In this document: positions 45,081-53,187 of the stretch, piece by piece
How the letters are laid out: every line of letters begins with the position of its first letter
Position numbering within the stretch: the stretch's first letter is position 1
Assembly (NCBI GenBank): GCA_029261155.1
Contig: JAJDBW010000010.1
Coordinates: 48,686-112,685, forward strand
DNA length: 64,000 bases
Reading direction: 5' to 3'
Origin: Nitrospirota bacterium
Lineage (GTDB): Bacteria; Nitrospirota; Nitrospiria; SBBL01; JAADHI01
The notes under the pieces: generated by a model
Database searches by the model: none
Told to the model about the DNA's origin: nothing
The model's input: only the letters and a program-made list of their open reading frames with translations
Made by a program: the position numbers and the translations under genes

Positions 45081-45989
45081 ATGAGTTTATTGGTCGTCGG
45101 ATCGGTGGCATTCGATTCTGTAAAAACCCCTTTTGGGGAAGTAGACGAGGTTCTCGGTGGATCGGCAACCTATTTTTCCACCGCAGCAAGCTATTTTACC
45201 GATGTAAACTTGGTGGCGGTGATCGGTGAGGATTTTCCCGAGGCCCATGTCCAATTTTTATCGGAACGGGGAATCGATTTGGAAGGCTTGTCGCGCCAGG
45301 CTGGCCGTACCTTTCGATGGCGCGGCGAATACAGCTATCAACTGAACGAAGCGAAGACTCTCGATACGCAATTGAACGTTTTCGAATCTTTTCATCCGAC
45401 ACTCCCGGAGGCCTACCGTGATGTTCCCTTTGTGTTTTTGGCGAACATCGATCCCGATTTGCAGTTGGATGTCCTCAATCAGGTTAAATCACCAAAGTTG
45501 GTGGCCTGCGATACCATGAATTTTTGGATTGAAGGCAAGCGGGATGCCTTGCTCAAAACCCTGAAAGCCGTTGACATCCTTATCATCAATGACGGGGAAG
45601 CGAGGGAGTTGGCGGATGAAGTGAATTTGGTGAAAGTCGCAAAAAAAATCCTATCTTACGGGCCGAGCACCTTGGTGGTGAAGCAGGGAGAGTACGGGGC
45701 CCTGATGTTTACGGCACATAGCGTCTTTTCCGCTCCTGCCTATCCTTTGGAGGAGGTCTTCGACCCGACCGGTGCGGGGGATTCTTTTGCCGGCGGCTTT
45801 ATGGGCTATCTCGCAAAATGCGGCGAAGTCAACGACAGCAATATTCGACAGGCGGTGATCTACGGCAGCACCATGGCCTCGATTAATGTTGAAGCTTTTA
45901 GTCTCGACCGGATGCGCGCCCTAAAACAAGAAGAGATCGCTTCTCGTTATCAGGCCTTTAAAGCGCTCACTTTTTTTGAAGAATATTAA
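45081..45989 (+). CDS. PfkB-family carbohydrate/nucleoside kinase
   Basis: 302 residues. N-terminal VVGSVAFDSVKTPFGEVDEVLGGSATYFSTAASYF and the C-terminal anion-hole/base motif DPTGAGDSFAGGF are diagnostic of PfkB kinases. The substrate is undetermined (ribose, adenosine and others); proximity to mtnP hints at a nucleoside or ribose derivative. An ORF of this kind is often annotated simply as sugar kinase. Confidence 0.85.
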   Translation: MSLLVVGSVAFDSVKTPFGEVDEVLGGSATYFSTAASYFTDVNLVAVIGEDFPEAHVQFLSERGIDLEGLSRQAGRTFRWRGEYSYQLNEAKTLDTQLNVFESFHPTLPEAYRDVPFVFLANIDPDLQLDVLNQVKSPKLVACDTMNFWIEGKRDALLKTLKAVDILIINDGEARELADEVNLVKVAKKILSYGPSTLVVKQGEYGALMFTAHSVFSAPAYPLEEVFDPTGAGDSFAGGFMGYLAKCGEVNDSNIRQAVIYGSTMASINVEAFSLDRMRALKQEEIASRYQAFKALTFFEEY

Positions 45990-46040
45990 AGAGAGGATGC
46001 CGCTATTCTAAAAAAAGCTGAACCCAGATCGTTTAAGGAG

Positions 46041-46814
46041 ATGAGGCCGTCGCGCCGATTTCTCGCCGGGCTTCTGCTCCTTATGCTCTTGCCTTTTTTG
46101 AGCTACTGTGGATTGAAGGAGGCAGGGATTAAACGGCAAGATGAATCCATCGCCTTTTACAAGTTTGGTGTAGCCTACTTAGGCGACAATCCGCCTGCGC
46201 TGCAAAACGCCTATATCGAGTTTCAAAAAGCCGTTGAAGCCGATCCGAAAAATCGGGACGCCCGTTATGCCTTGGGCCATGTGCATTTTGAATTACAAAA
46301 CTATCAAGAGGCCATCGAGGCCTTCAAACAAATTATCGAGAAGGCGCCAGACGATTCAGAGGCCCATAATTATCTCGGACGGGTCTATGCTTTTTTAGGA
46401 GAGGACGATCTGGCGATTGCCGCCTATGAAAATGCACTCAAAAATAAACAGTACGCAACGCCCGAGGCACCCTACTGGAATATGGGCCTGGTCTATCTTC
46501 GCCAAAAAAACTATAAGTATTCGGTACAAGCCCTCAAAAATGCGTTGCGGATGAACTCCGCGATCGCCCCCATCCATAATCAATTGGGCGAGGTGTATGC
46601 GAAAATGGGCGATGTCGAAAATGCGGTCGCCTCGTACGAGCGCGCCCTTGAAGTGAACCCTGACGATCTTAATGCCCATTACAACTTGGCTTGTATTTAC
46701 CAGCGTGAGGGGGTGCAAACCCTTGCCGATGCTGAATTTGATCGCGTGGTCGCCCTTTCTCCTGCCTTGAAAGCGGAAAAAGATTTAAAGCAGTGCGCCA
46801 GTCCGGTCGAATAA
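46041..46814 (+). CDS. TPR lipoprotein
   Basis: 257 residues. Lipoprotein signal FLAGLLLLMLLPFLSYC. About five tetratricopeptide repeats follow, for example ARYALGHVHFELQNYQEAIEAFKQIIEKAP and VYAKMGDVENAVASYERALEVNP. It resembles PilF/NlpI-type scaffold proteins of the envelope. AAGGAG precedes the ATG. It is followed after 21 bases by rodZ, so a role in cell-shape or pilus assembly is possible. Confidence 0.82.
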   Translation: MRPSRRFLAGLLLLMLLPFLSYCGLKEAGIKRQDESIAFYKFGVAYLGDNPPALQNAYIEFQKAVEADPKNRDARYALGHVHFELQNYQEAIEAFKQIIEKAPDDSEAHNYLGRVYAFLGEDDLAIAAYENALKNKQYATPEAPYWNMGLVYLRQKNYKYSVQALKNALRMNSAIAPIHNQLGEVYAKMGDVENAVASYERALEVNPDDLNAHYNLACIYQREGVQTLADAEFDRVVALSPALKAEKDLKQCASPVE

Positions 46815-46835
46815 GGAAGAGTAAGAACAAACGCA

Positions 46836-47759
46836 ATGGAAAATCTGGGGAAATATCTCCAAGAACAGCGGGAAGCGCAGCGTGTTTCGATTGAAGAAAT
46901 GGCCTTTCGCACAAAGATTCCAGTTCGCTATATACAAGCGATCGAGGAGAATGCGTTTGATCAGATCCCAAGTCAGGTCTCTGCAAAAGGGTTTTTAAGA
47001 AGTTATGTCCAATGCTTGGGCCTGGATGATGCGCCCGTTCTAGAGGCCTTTGCGCAACAAGTCATCCCATCTTCGGACGCGTTTTCCGCCTCTGAAGATC
47101 AAGACGAAATTCTCTCGTACGTTCAGGTAAAAACCCCATCGCGCCTGCCCTTTCCGCGCCGTGTCCTGTTGTGGGTCGGCGGTGTGGTTGTGCTTCTCTT
47201 GATTTTCGTCGGCCTGCTCCCGGAACGTGAAGTCGAGGTGAGAACCGGACCTCCGCCCATGCTTTCAGAGGACGCCCCGCTTCCTCCAACTTCGCCCATG
47301 TTCGATTCGACTGAAACTAATGGCGCGTCCGGCCTTGAAAGCAGCCAAACGCTTCCAGGCTTGGGCCAGAATGAACCGCCCGATCTCGCGCTTGATCCAA
47401 AAGCCGAAGCCCCGAAGCCCCCAGCCAAATCTCCACAGGCCGTGCTTCCTGCAGCCACGCCGCCCATCCCTGAGAAACCCTTGCCCGGTCCTAATGCGGC
47501 ACCGGACAGTTATCTTCTCACGATTCAGGCGAGCGAGGCGACCTGGGTGTTTGTCCAAATCGACGGAAAAGAGGTCAGGGAAGCGCTCCTTCAGGCCAAC
47601 GACAAGGTCAATTGGCGTGGGAAAGAGAAATTTCTTCTGAAACTCGGGAACGCCGGGGGCGTAAGCGTATCGCTTAATGGCAAAGACTTGGGTGCCTTCG
47701 GCCCCAAAGGAATGGTGGTTGAAAAAGAAATTATCGGCGCTGAGACGCTTGAAAATTAG
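46836..47759 (+). CDS. rodZ: RodZ-like HTH/DUF4115 membrane protein
   Basis: 307 residues. An N-terminal XRE-type HTH (about 1-75; LGKYLQEQREAQRVSIEEMAFRTKIPVRYIQAIEE), one membrane helix (about 107-126), a Pro-rich periplasmic linker (about 135-225) and a C-terminal DUF4115 beta domain (LLTIQASEATWVFVQIDGKEVREALLQ). This is the RodZ layout, which links MreB to the cell-wall elongation machinery. Confidence 0.85.
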   Translation: MENLGKYLQEQREAQRVSIEEMAFRTKIPVRYIQAIEENAFDQIPSQVSAKGFLRSYVQCLGLDDAPVLEAFAQQVIPSSDAFSASEDQDEILSYVQVKTPSRLPFPRRVLLWVGGVVVLLLIFVGLLPEREVEVRTGPPPMLSEDAPLPPTSPMFDSTETNGASGLESSQTLPGLGQNEPPDLALDPKAEAPKPPAKSPQAVLPAATPPIPEKPLPGPNAAPDSYLLTIQASEATWVFVQIDGKEVREALLQANDKVNWRGKEKFLLKLGNAGGVSVSLNGKDLGAFGPKGMVVEKEIIGAETLEN

Positions 47760-47812
47760 AATAAACGAAGCAGTTCCTTTTTAAATTAAAACGTGTTAAA
47801 ACCTCCCGTAAA

Positions 47813-47887
47813 GCCGGCGTAGCTCAGTGGTAGAGCAGCTGATTCGTAATCAGCAGGTCGGTGGTTCAATCCCACTCGCCGGCTCCA
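47813..47887 (+). tRNA. tRNA-Thr (anticodon CGT)
   Basis: 75 bases with encoded CCA. Acceptor GCCGGCG pairs with CGCCGGC. Anticodon stem GCTGA/TCAGC with loop TTCGTAA gives anticodon CGT. T-arm GTGGTTCAATCCCAC. No other RNA gene lies in the 190 bases that follow. Confidence 0.95.
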
Positions 47888-48078
47888 ATATATTTCAAGG
47901 GCTTCAGGAAAGCGGAATTTACGCTGAAGCGTCTGCCACATAACGATCACAATTAAAGAATCGATTCAAGTGCGAACGCTTTTTTATCGGATTTTATTTT
48001 TTGAGTTTGAATAGACAAAAGCGCGTGGGGATGCCCCGGAGAATGCCGTTTTAACGGGGAGAAATAAGGGCCAATAAT

Positions 48079-48699
48079 ATGGAGCGATTAAAAGGTTTTC
48101 TAAAAAGTGCGATCGTCGGTGGTCTCCTCGTGGTGCTCCCGGTGGCGATATTCCTATTTATTCTGAGCTGGGTCTTCGGTTTGGTGCGAAGTGCGATTGC
48201 CCCGATCACTTCCTTGCTGATGGAAAATTCGGCATTGCAAGGTCTGATCGTGGATGCTTTGGGAATCGCCTTGTTAATTTTAATCTGTTTTTCTGTGGGC
48301 GTGGTGGTGCGTATCCGATTGGGACACTGGTTGTTTTCGATTCTTGAAAAAACAATGTTTATGAAAGCGCCCGGCTATATGCTTATTAAAGAAACCGTCG
48401 CCCAGTTTTTGGGAAATAAAAGATCGCCATTCGGCGCAGTCGCGCTAGCGCAAATCTTCGAAAACGAAACCCTGGTCTCGGCCTTTATCACAGATGAGCA
48501 TCAAAATGGTTACGTCACGGTGTTTGTCCCGACCGGCCCAAACCCCACCTCGGGAAACATCTACCATCTGCCGCGACACTATGTCCATCCCGTTGATGTC
48601 CCGGTCGAAGACGCGATGCGCTCGATCATCAGTTGCGGCGCGGGATCGACCCGCCTATTCAATAAGTATGTCGAAAAAAAGAAAACGGGCAGTACCTGA
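48079..48699 (+). CDS. DUF502 family membrane protein
   Basis: 206 residues with two N-terminal membrane helices (about 10-36 and 52-76), followed by a soluble domain with VFVPTGPNPTSGNIYHLPRHYVHPVDVPVEDAMRSIISCG, the DUF502 signature. Function is unknown; the family is widespread in bacteria and plants. No strong ribosome site. Confidence 0.85.
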   Translation: MERLKGFLKSAIVGGLLVVLPVAIFLFILSWVFGLVRSAIAPITSLLMENSALQGLIVDALGIALLILICFSVGVVVRIRLGHWLFSILEKTMFMKAPGYMLIKETVAQFLGNKRSPFGAVALAQIFENETLVSAFITDEHQNGYVTVFVPTGPNPTSGNIYHLPRHYVHPVDVPVEDAMRSIISCGAGSTRLFNKYVEKKKTGST

Positions 48700-48792
48700 A
48701 ATCCCTTCCTGTAGTTCGTCACAATCAAAATGACCACCTGCCTAAGGATGTGATGCCCGCAGCTTCTTCCCTCGCTATCGTATGATACTGCT

Positions 48793-49224
48793 ATGAGATT
48801 GTGGTCCATCCATCCGAAATATTTGGACGCGAAAGGCCTTGTGGCCTTATGGCGTGAGGCTTTGCTGGCACAGAAGGTGCTCAAGGGAGAAACGAAAGGA
48901 TATCGGCATCACCCGCAATTACTGCGATTTCAAGCCGTCCGAAATCCTGCCGGCACTTTGGCCACCTACTTAGTTACAATCCAAAAGGAAGCGACCAAAC
49001 GGCGCTATCGATTTGATGGAACGAAGATTGGTGGCAGGCGCATCCGAAGTCAGCTGCCCGTAACGCAGGGGCAGTTAAACTACGAATGGGCGCATCTCTT
49101 AAAAAAGCTAAAGTCGAGGGACCCTCTCCGTTTTGATCGTCAGCTGAACTTAACGCAGATCGAGCCGCATCCGCTTTTTTTAAAGATCAGCGGTGATGTG
49201 GAAGATTGGGAAGTACGACGGTAA
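48793..49224 (+). CDS. Pyrimidine-dimer DNA glycosylase family protein
   Basis: 143 residues starting MRLWSIHPKYLDAKGLVALWREALLAQKVLKGETKGYRHHPQLLRF, which matches the Pyr_excise family related to phage T4 endonuclease V. It would cut the glycosidic bond at UV-induced dimers and nick the abasic site. Family assignment is good; activity is inferred. It is followed by a convergent patatin gene. Confidence 0.82.
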   Translation: MRLWSIHPKYLDAKGLVALWREALLAQKVLKGETKGYRHHPQLLRFQAVRNPAGTLATYLVTIQKEATKRRYRFDGTKIGGRRIRSQLPVTQGQLNYEWAHLLKKLKSRDPLRFDRQLNLTQIEPHPLFLKISGDVEDWEVRR

Positions 49225-49228
49225 AGCG

Positions 49229-50071
49229 CTAAACTTGTCGTTGCCATTTCTGTAAAGCTTCAATTGCAGAGGCCTTGCCACGGTCAATTTGGATGGTATT
49301 GTGGTTGAAGCCGAATTTATTTAAATCCGGAAGGCGAGGTTCAATTACGATGTCAGCGGATTCAAGTTCGGTGCGAACTTGCGTGGTCGCGGCGATATCT
49401 GCGGCGCGACGAATGACCTCGAAAATATTTTTCGGTGCTATTTTTTGTTGTGCATGGACCAGATCGACGGCGATAATAAAGTCGGCTCCTGCGTCTCGCA
49501 GCACCGTGCAGGGGATCTTCATTAAAATGCCCCCGTCGCAATAAAGTTCTCCATCGATTTCCACCGGCGAAAAAATACCGGGCAAGGCACAGCTAGCGCG
49601 AACACCTGGAATAACCGGTCCGGAATGGAAGATCTTAAGAAGGCCGGTCCGAAGGTTTGTCGCGACCGCATAAAAAGGAAGACGCAAGTCTTCGAACCCG
49701 ATATCGCCGATCCGCTTTTGCAAGTAGTCGCTCATCTGAGCATTCGAGGCCAAGCCCATCTTAGGTAAAGCCAAGCGGCCGGCATCGAGCCAGCCATATT
49801 CTTTGCCACACTTGTCCAGGGCCTGCCCTTCCACCCCCCCCGCATAGAGTGCGCCAACAAAGGCCCCAGAGCTGCAACCGGAGAGATAGGAAATGGGGAT
49901 TTTATATTCATGAAAAACGGAAAGGACGCCAATGTGCACCACGCCAAAAGAGGCTCCGCTGCCGAGCGCCAAACCGATTGTGGGAGTTCGGCCCAGGCGC
50001 CGTGTGGCGTTATCGACCCAATCCGATAAATCGGGGCCCTCACTTGATTGTTCTGTTTTTTTTTGGTCCAT
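49229..50071 (-). CDS. Patatin-like phospholipase (RssA type)
   Basis: 280 residues. Oxyanion-hole region LALGSGASFGVVHIGVL, nucleophile elbow SGCSSGAFVG (G-x-S-x-G) and catalytic Asp in CDGGILMKIP, the Ser-Asp dyad of bacterial patatins. No signal peptide; likely a cytoplasmic or inner-membrane-associated lipid acyl hydrolase. The N-terminus MDQKKTEQSSEGPDLSDW is polar. Confidence 0.9.
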   Translation of the reverse strand: MDQKKTEQSSEGPDLSDWVDNATRRLGRTPTIGLALGSGASFGVVHIGVLSVFHEYKIPISYLSGCSSGAFVGALYAGGVEGQALDKCGKEYGWLDAGRLALPKMGLASNAQMSDYLQKRIGDIGFEDLRLPFYAVATNLRTGLLKIFHSGPVIPGVRASCALPGIFSPVEIDGELYCDGGILMKIPCTVLRDAGADFIIAVDLVHAQQKIAPKNIFEVIRRAADIAATTQVRTELESADIVIEPRLPDLNKFGFNHNTIQIDRGKASAIEALQKWQRQV

Positions 50072-50235
50072 TTTATCTTGAAAGGATTTCGTTGTTGCCT
50101 CTTTAATCGATGATTCCTAAGGGCGACAAATCATAGCATTTTTGTCGCTTGTGAGAAAAGAGCGTGTTTTTATTGTTCGACACGATTTTTCAGGGTCACC
50201 GAAGACCGGCAGAAATGATGCGTGGGATTTAAGAC

Positions 50236-50775
50236 TTAGGAATAATGTTGTCTATACCAGAGGACAGCGAGGAGGGTTTTGCTGTCGACGATTTCTCCCG
50301 CAATCGCTTTTTGGTAGAGGGTGTCGAAGGGAAGAACGACGACCTCTAAAAATTCACCGGCATCAGGATGGTGATCGTTTTGTGAAACCAGCTCGCGTCC
50401 AAGGAAAACTGCAATTTGTCCGGTGGAAAAACCGACCGAATGATAATAGCGAAACATAAAATCGAGGCGCTTAGGCGCCATGCCGATTTCTTCGGCGCAT
50501 TCTCGTCCGGCCGTATCCAAGGGCTTTTCGTCTGGATCGAGGATGCCGGCGGGAATTTCCAGGGTGGTTTGGGCGATGGCCGTTCGGTATTGGCGGACGA
50601 GGTAAACATTCCCCTTTTCGTCAATGGGTAGAACCGCCGCGGCATCGGGAGGAATGATAATCTCTCGCGTCGCTTTTTTCCCATCCGGGAGGAGAATGGT
50701 GTGACGTTCGGCACTGAGGTACTTGCCGTGATAAATCGGTTCTTTCTCCAGAAGGGTTTCTCTAATATCCGCCAT
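50236..50775 (-). CDS. NUDIX hydrolase, ADP-ribose pyrophosphatase-like
   Basis: 179 residues. A complete Nudix box, GILDPDEKPLDTAGRECAEEIG (G-x5-E-x7-RE-x2-EE-x-G), preceded by VYLVRQYRTAIAQTTLEIPAG as in NudF-type enzymes. It hydrolyses nucleoside diphosphate sugars such as ADP-ribose or ADP-glucose. The glycogen phosphorylase gene just upstream on the same strand (30 bases) makes ADP-glucose a reasonable substrate candidate. Confidence 0.88.
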   Translation of the reverse strand: MADIRETLLEKEPIYHGKYLSAERHTILLPDGKKATREIIIPPDAAAVLPIDEKGNVYLVRQYRTAIAQTTLEIPAGILDPDEKPLDTAGRECAEEIGMAPKRLDFMFRYYHSVGFSTGQIAVFLGRELVSQNDHHPDAGEFLEVVVLPFDTLYQKAIAGEIVDSKTLLAVLWYRQHYS

Positions 50776-50805
50776 GGTGTGCCGCTCGATTTGATTTAGA
50801 GGCCT

Positions 50806-52953
50806 TCAAATGTCCTGCGTCTCTTTTCCGTTGATGGCAGGCGCGTAGAGTTTTTCGGTGTATTCTTTAACCACGCGGCGCATGGAGAAGGTTGGGGCGA
50901 TGGATCGGATGGTTTCCTTGACCAGTTCAATCCAGCCACGGGGTACGCCATCGGTATCGCGGAGGTAGTAGAGCGGTGCGATTTGGGTTTCGAGAACACG
51001 ATAGAGGTCTTCCGCATCGGCGCCATCATTCTCTTCAGAATTTTCTTGGAGTTCGGTTGCCGTTTTCCCAAAAACCCATCCGTTCGATCCGTTATAACCT
51101 TCGGGCCACCAACCGTCAAGGATGCCCAGTTGCGGTACGCCGTTTAAGGCGGCTTTCATTCCGCTGGTTCCGCTGGCTTCGAGTGGCGCGCGCGGGGTGT
51201 TTAACCAAACATCCACACCTTGGACGAGGAAATGGGCGACATGCATGTCGTAATTTTCGACAAAGGCGATATGCCCGGCCAGTCCGGAATCTTTCGCAAG
51301 ATTGTAAATGCTTTGAAGGAGGTGCTTGCCGTGGTCGTCCGCAGGGTGGGCTTTTCCGGCAAAGATAATCTGAACTGGCCGGCGTTGATTTAAGAGGATG
51401 CGTTTGAGACGTTCCATGTCGTGGAAGACAAGCGTAGAACGTTTATAAGCCGCAAAACGCCGGGCATAACCCAGCGTTAGGGTATCGGGGTCGAGCAGTG
51501 TTCCTGCGGCGATGAGCTGAATCGGGTCGGCTCGGTCTTTGATCCAGGATCGGCGTGCCCTTTCCCGAATAAAGCCCAGAAGCTTTAGCTTGAGTTTTCG
51601 GCGGATTTCCCAAAGGTCTTTGTCCGGGATGTCTTTTACAAGCTGCCAGAGCACGGGGTCGTCTTGCCGCTCCGACCAGTCGGGGGCGATGTGTTTTCGA
51701 TAAAGGATTTTTATTTCCGGTGCGATCCATGTGGGGACGTGGATGCCATTGGTAATGGAGGTAATCGGAACTGCGTCCGCTTTGAGGTCGGGCCAAAGGT
51801 GATGCCACATCTTTCGGCTGACTTCACCGTGCAGGCGACTGACTGCATTTCGTCTTTTCGATAAACCGAGGGCCAAAACCGTCATATTAAAGGCCTCTCC
51901 CCAGGATTCCTGATGGCCGCCCAAAGACCAAAATCGCGCTTGGTCGATACCCAAAAGGGGCCAGTAGTCTGAAAAATATTTTTCGATAAGATTGGAGGGA
52001 AAGGCATCGTGCCCGGCGGGAACCGGGGTATGGGTCGTGAAAATGGTCGTTTTTCGTATCGCCTCAGCCGCTTCATCAAAGGAAGCGCCGTCGGCAACCT
52101 TTTCCCGAATACGCTCCAGCATCTGAAAAGCGGTATGCCCTTCATTGCAATGCCAAACGCCCGGATGAATGCCTAGAGCCCGCAAAACACGCACGCCACC
52201 AATCCCCAACACAATTTCCTGACGAATTCTCAGTTCCCGGTCGCCCCCGTAAAGACGTGCCGAAAGCTCCCGGTCCCAAGGGGCGTTTTGTTCGACGTCG
52301 GTGTCCATCAGATAAAGGCGCGCCCGCCCAACCTGGACCTGCCAGACGGCGATATAAACCGTTCTCGATTCGATCTGCACGGCAACCAAGCGTTCGCTTT
52401 CGGAGGGAAAAACCGCAGGTTCAATGGCGACGCGGCTGATATCCAAGGGACGATAGTTCGCGCTTTGGCTGCCGTCGGTCTCTATTTTTTGATGAAAATA
52501 ACCTTGGGGGTAGAGGAAGCCGATGCCGACCAAGGGCAAACCCAATTCGCCCGCCTCTTTGCAGTGATCGCCCGCCAAGAGTCCGAGGCCGCCGGAGTAA
52601 ATCGGCAAGGAATTGTGCAAGCCGAATTCGGCGGAGAAATAGGCGATGGTTTTTTCGCACAAATCGGGATAGTGCGACTTAAGCCAGGTTTCCCTTGGCC
52701 CATGTTCATGGTCGAACTGCTTTAATACGCCCTCGTACTGACGCAAAAAGGTGGGGTCTTCCGCAAGTTCCTTAAAGCGTTCGATGCTGACCTGCCGCAA
52801 AATGGCAACCGGGTTGTGATGGGTTTGACGCCAAAGCGGGCGATCCACGGCCTCGAATAATTTCCTGGCTTCGGCATGCCAACTCCACCAAAAATTGTAG
52901 GCCAATTCGTTTAATCGACCGATGCGTTTAGGAATTTCCAAACTATCCGCCAT
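50806..52953 (-). CDS. glgP: Alpha-glucan phosphorylase (GlgP, DUF3417-containing)
   Basis: 715 residues. An N-terminal DUF3417 segment (LNELAYNFWWSWHAEARKLFEAVD) and a GT35 phosphorylase core follow. The pyridoxal-phosphate Lys lies in EASGTSGMKAALNGV. This short class (as in Thermus) lacks the usual allosteric N-terminus. It releases glucose-1-phosphate from glycogen or maltodextrin. AAGGGGAG is six bases before the ATG. Confidence 0.93.
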   Translation of the reverse strand: MADSLEIPKRIGRLNELAYNFWWSWHAEARKLFEAVDRPLWRQTHHNPVAILRQVSIERFKELAEDPTFLRQYEGVLKQFDHEHGPRETWLKSHYPDLCEKTIAYFSAEFGLHNSLPIYSGGLGLLAGDHCKEAGELGLPLVGIGFLYPQGYFHQKIETDGSQSANYRPLDISRVAIEPAVFPSESERLVAVQIESRTVYIAVWQVQVGRARLYLMDTDVEQNAPWDRELSARLYGGDRELRIRQEIVLGIGGVRVLRALGIHPGVWHCNEGHTAFQMLERIREKVADGASFDEAAEAIRKTTIFTTHTPVPAGHDAFPSNLIEKYFSDYWPLLGIDQARFWSLGGHQESWGEAFNMTVLALGLSKRRNAVSRLHGEVSRKMWHHLWPDLKADAVPITSITNGIHVPTWIAPEIKILYRKHIAPDWSERQDDPVLWQLVKDIPDKDLWEIRRKLKLKLLGFIRERARRSWIKDRADPIQLIAAGTLLDPDTLTLGYARRFAAYKRSTLVFHDMERLKRILLNQRRPVQIIFAGKAHPADDHGKHLLQSIYNLAKDSGLAGHIAFVENYDMHVAHFLVQGVDVWLNTPRAPLEASGTSGMKAALNGVPQLGILDGWWPEGYNGSNGWVFGKTATELQENSEENDGADAEDLYRVLETQIAPLYYLRDTDGVPRGWIELVKETIRSIAPTFSMRRVVKEYTEKLYAPAINGKETQDI

Positions 52954-53187
52954 GACTTGCTCCCCTTATCATCCGAATTTGCTTCTCTCTCGGCTTCATG
53001 TTGTAGGCTGTCCTTTGCGCGTAAAGAAAGGCGAAAGGGATGAAAGAGGCACGACCTCCATGACCGCTCCAAGCACGGCGTATTTGAATAAGGCAGTATA
53101 ACGGATGTGTCTTTGTCCTGTCAGCCGAAAAAGGCCATCGCGTACTGGTTTGAGGCCAGGCGTAATCAATGCAGGGGACAAGAGGGT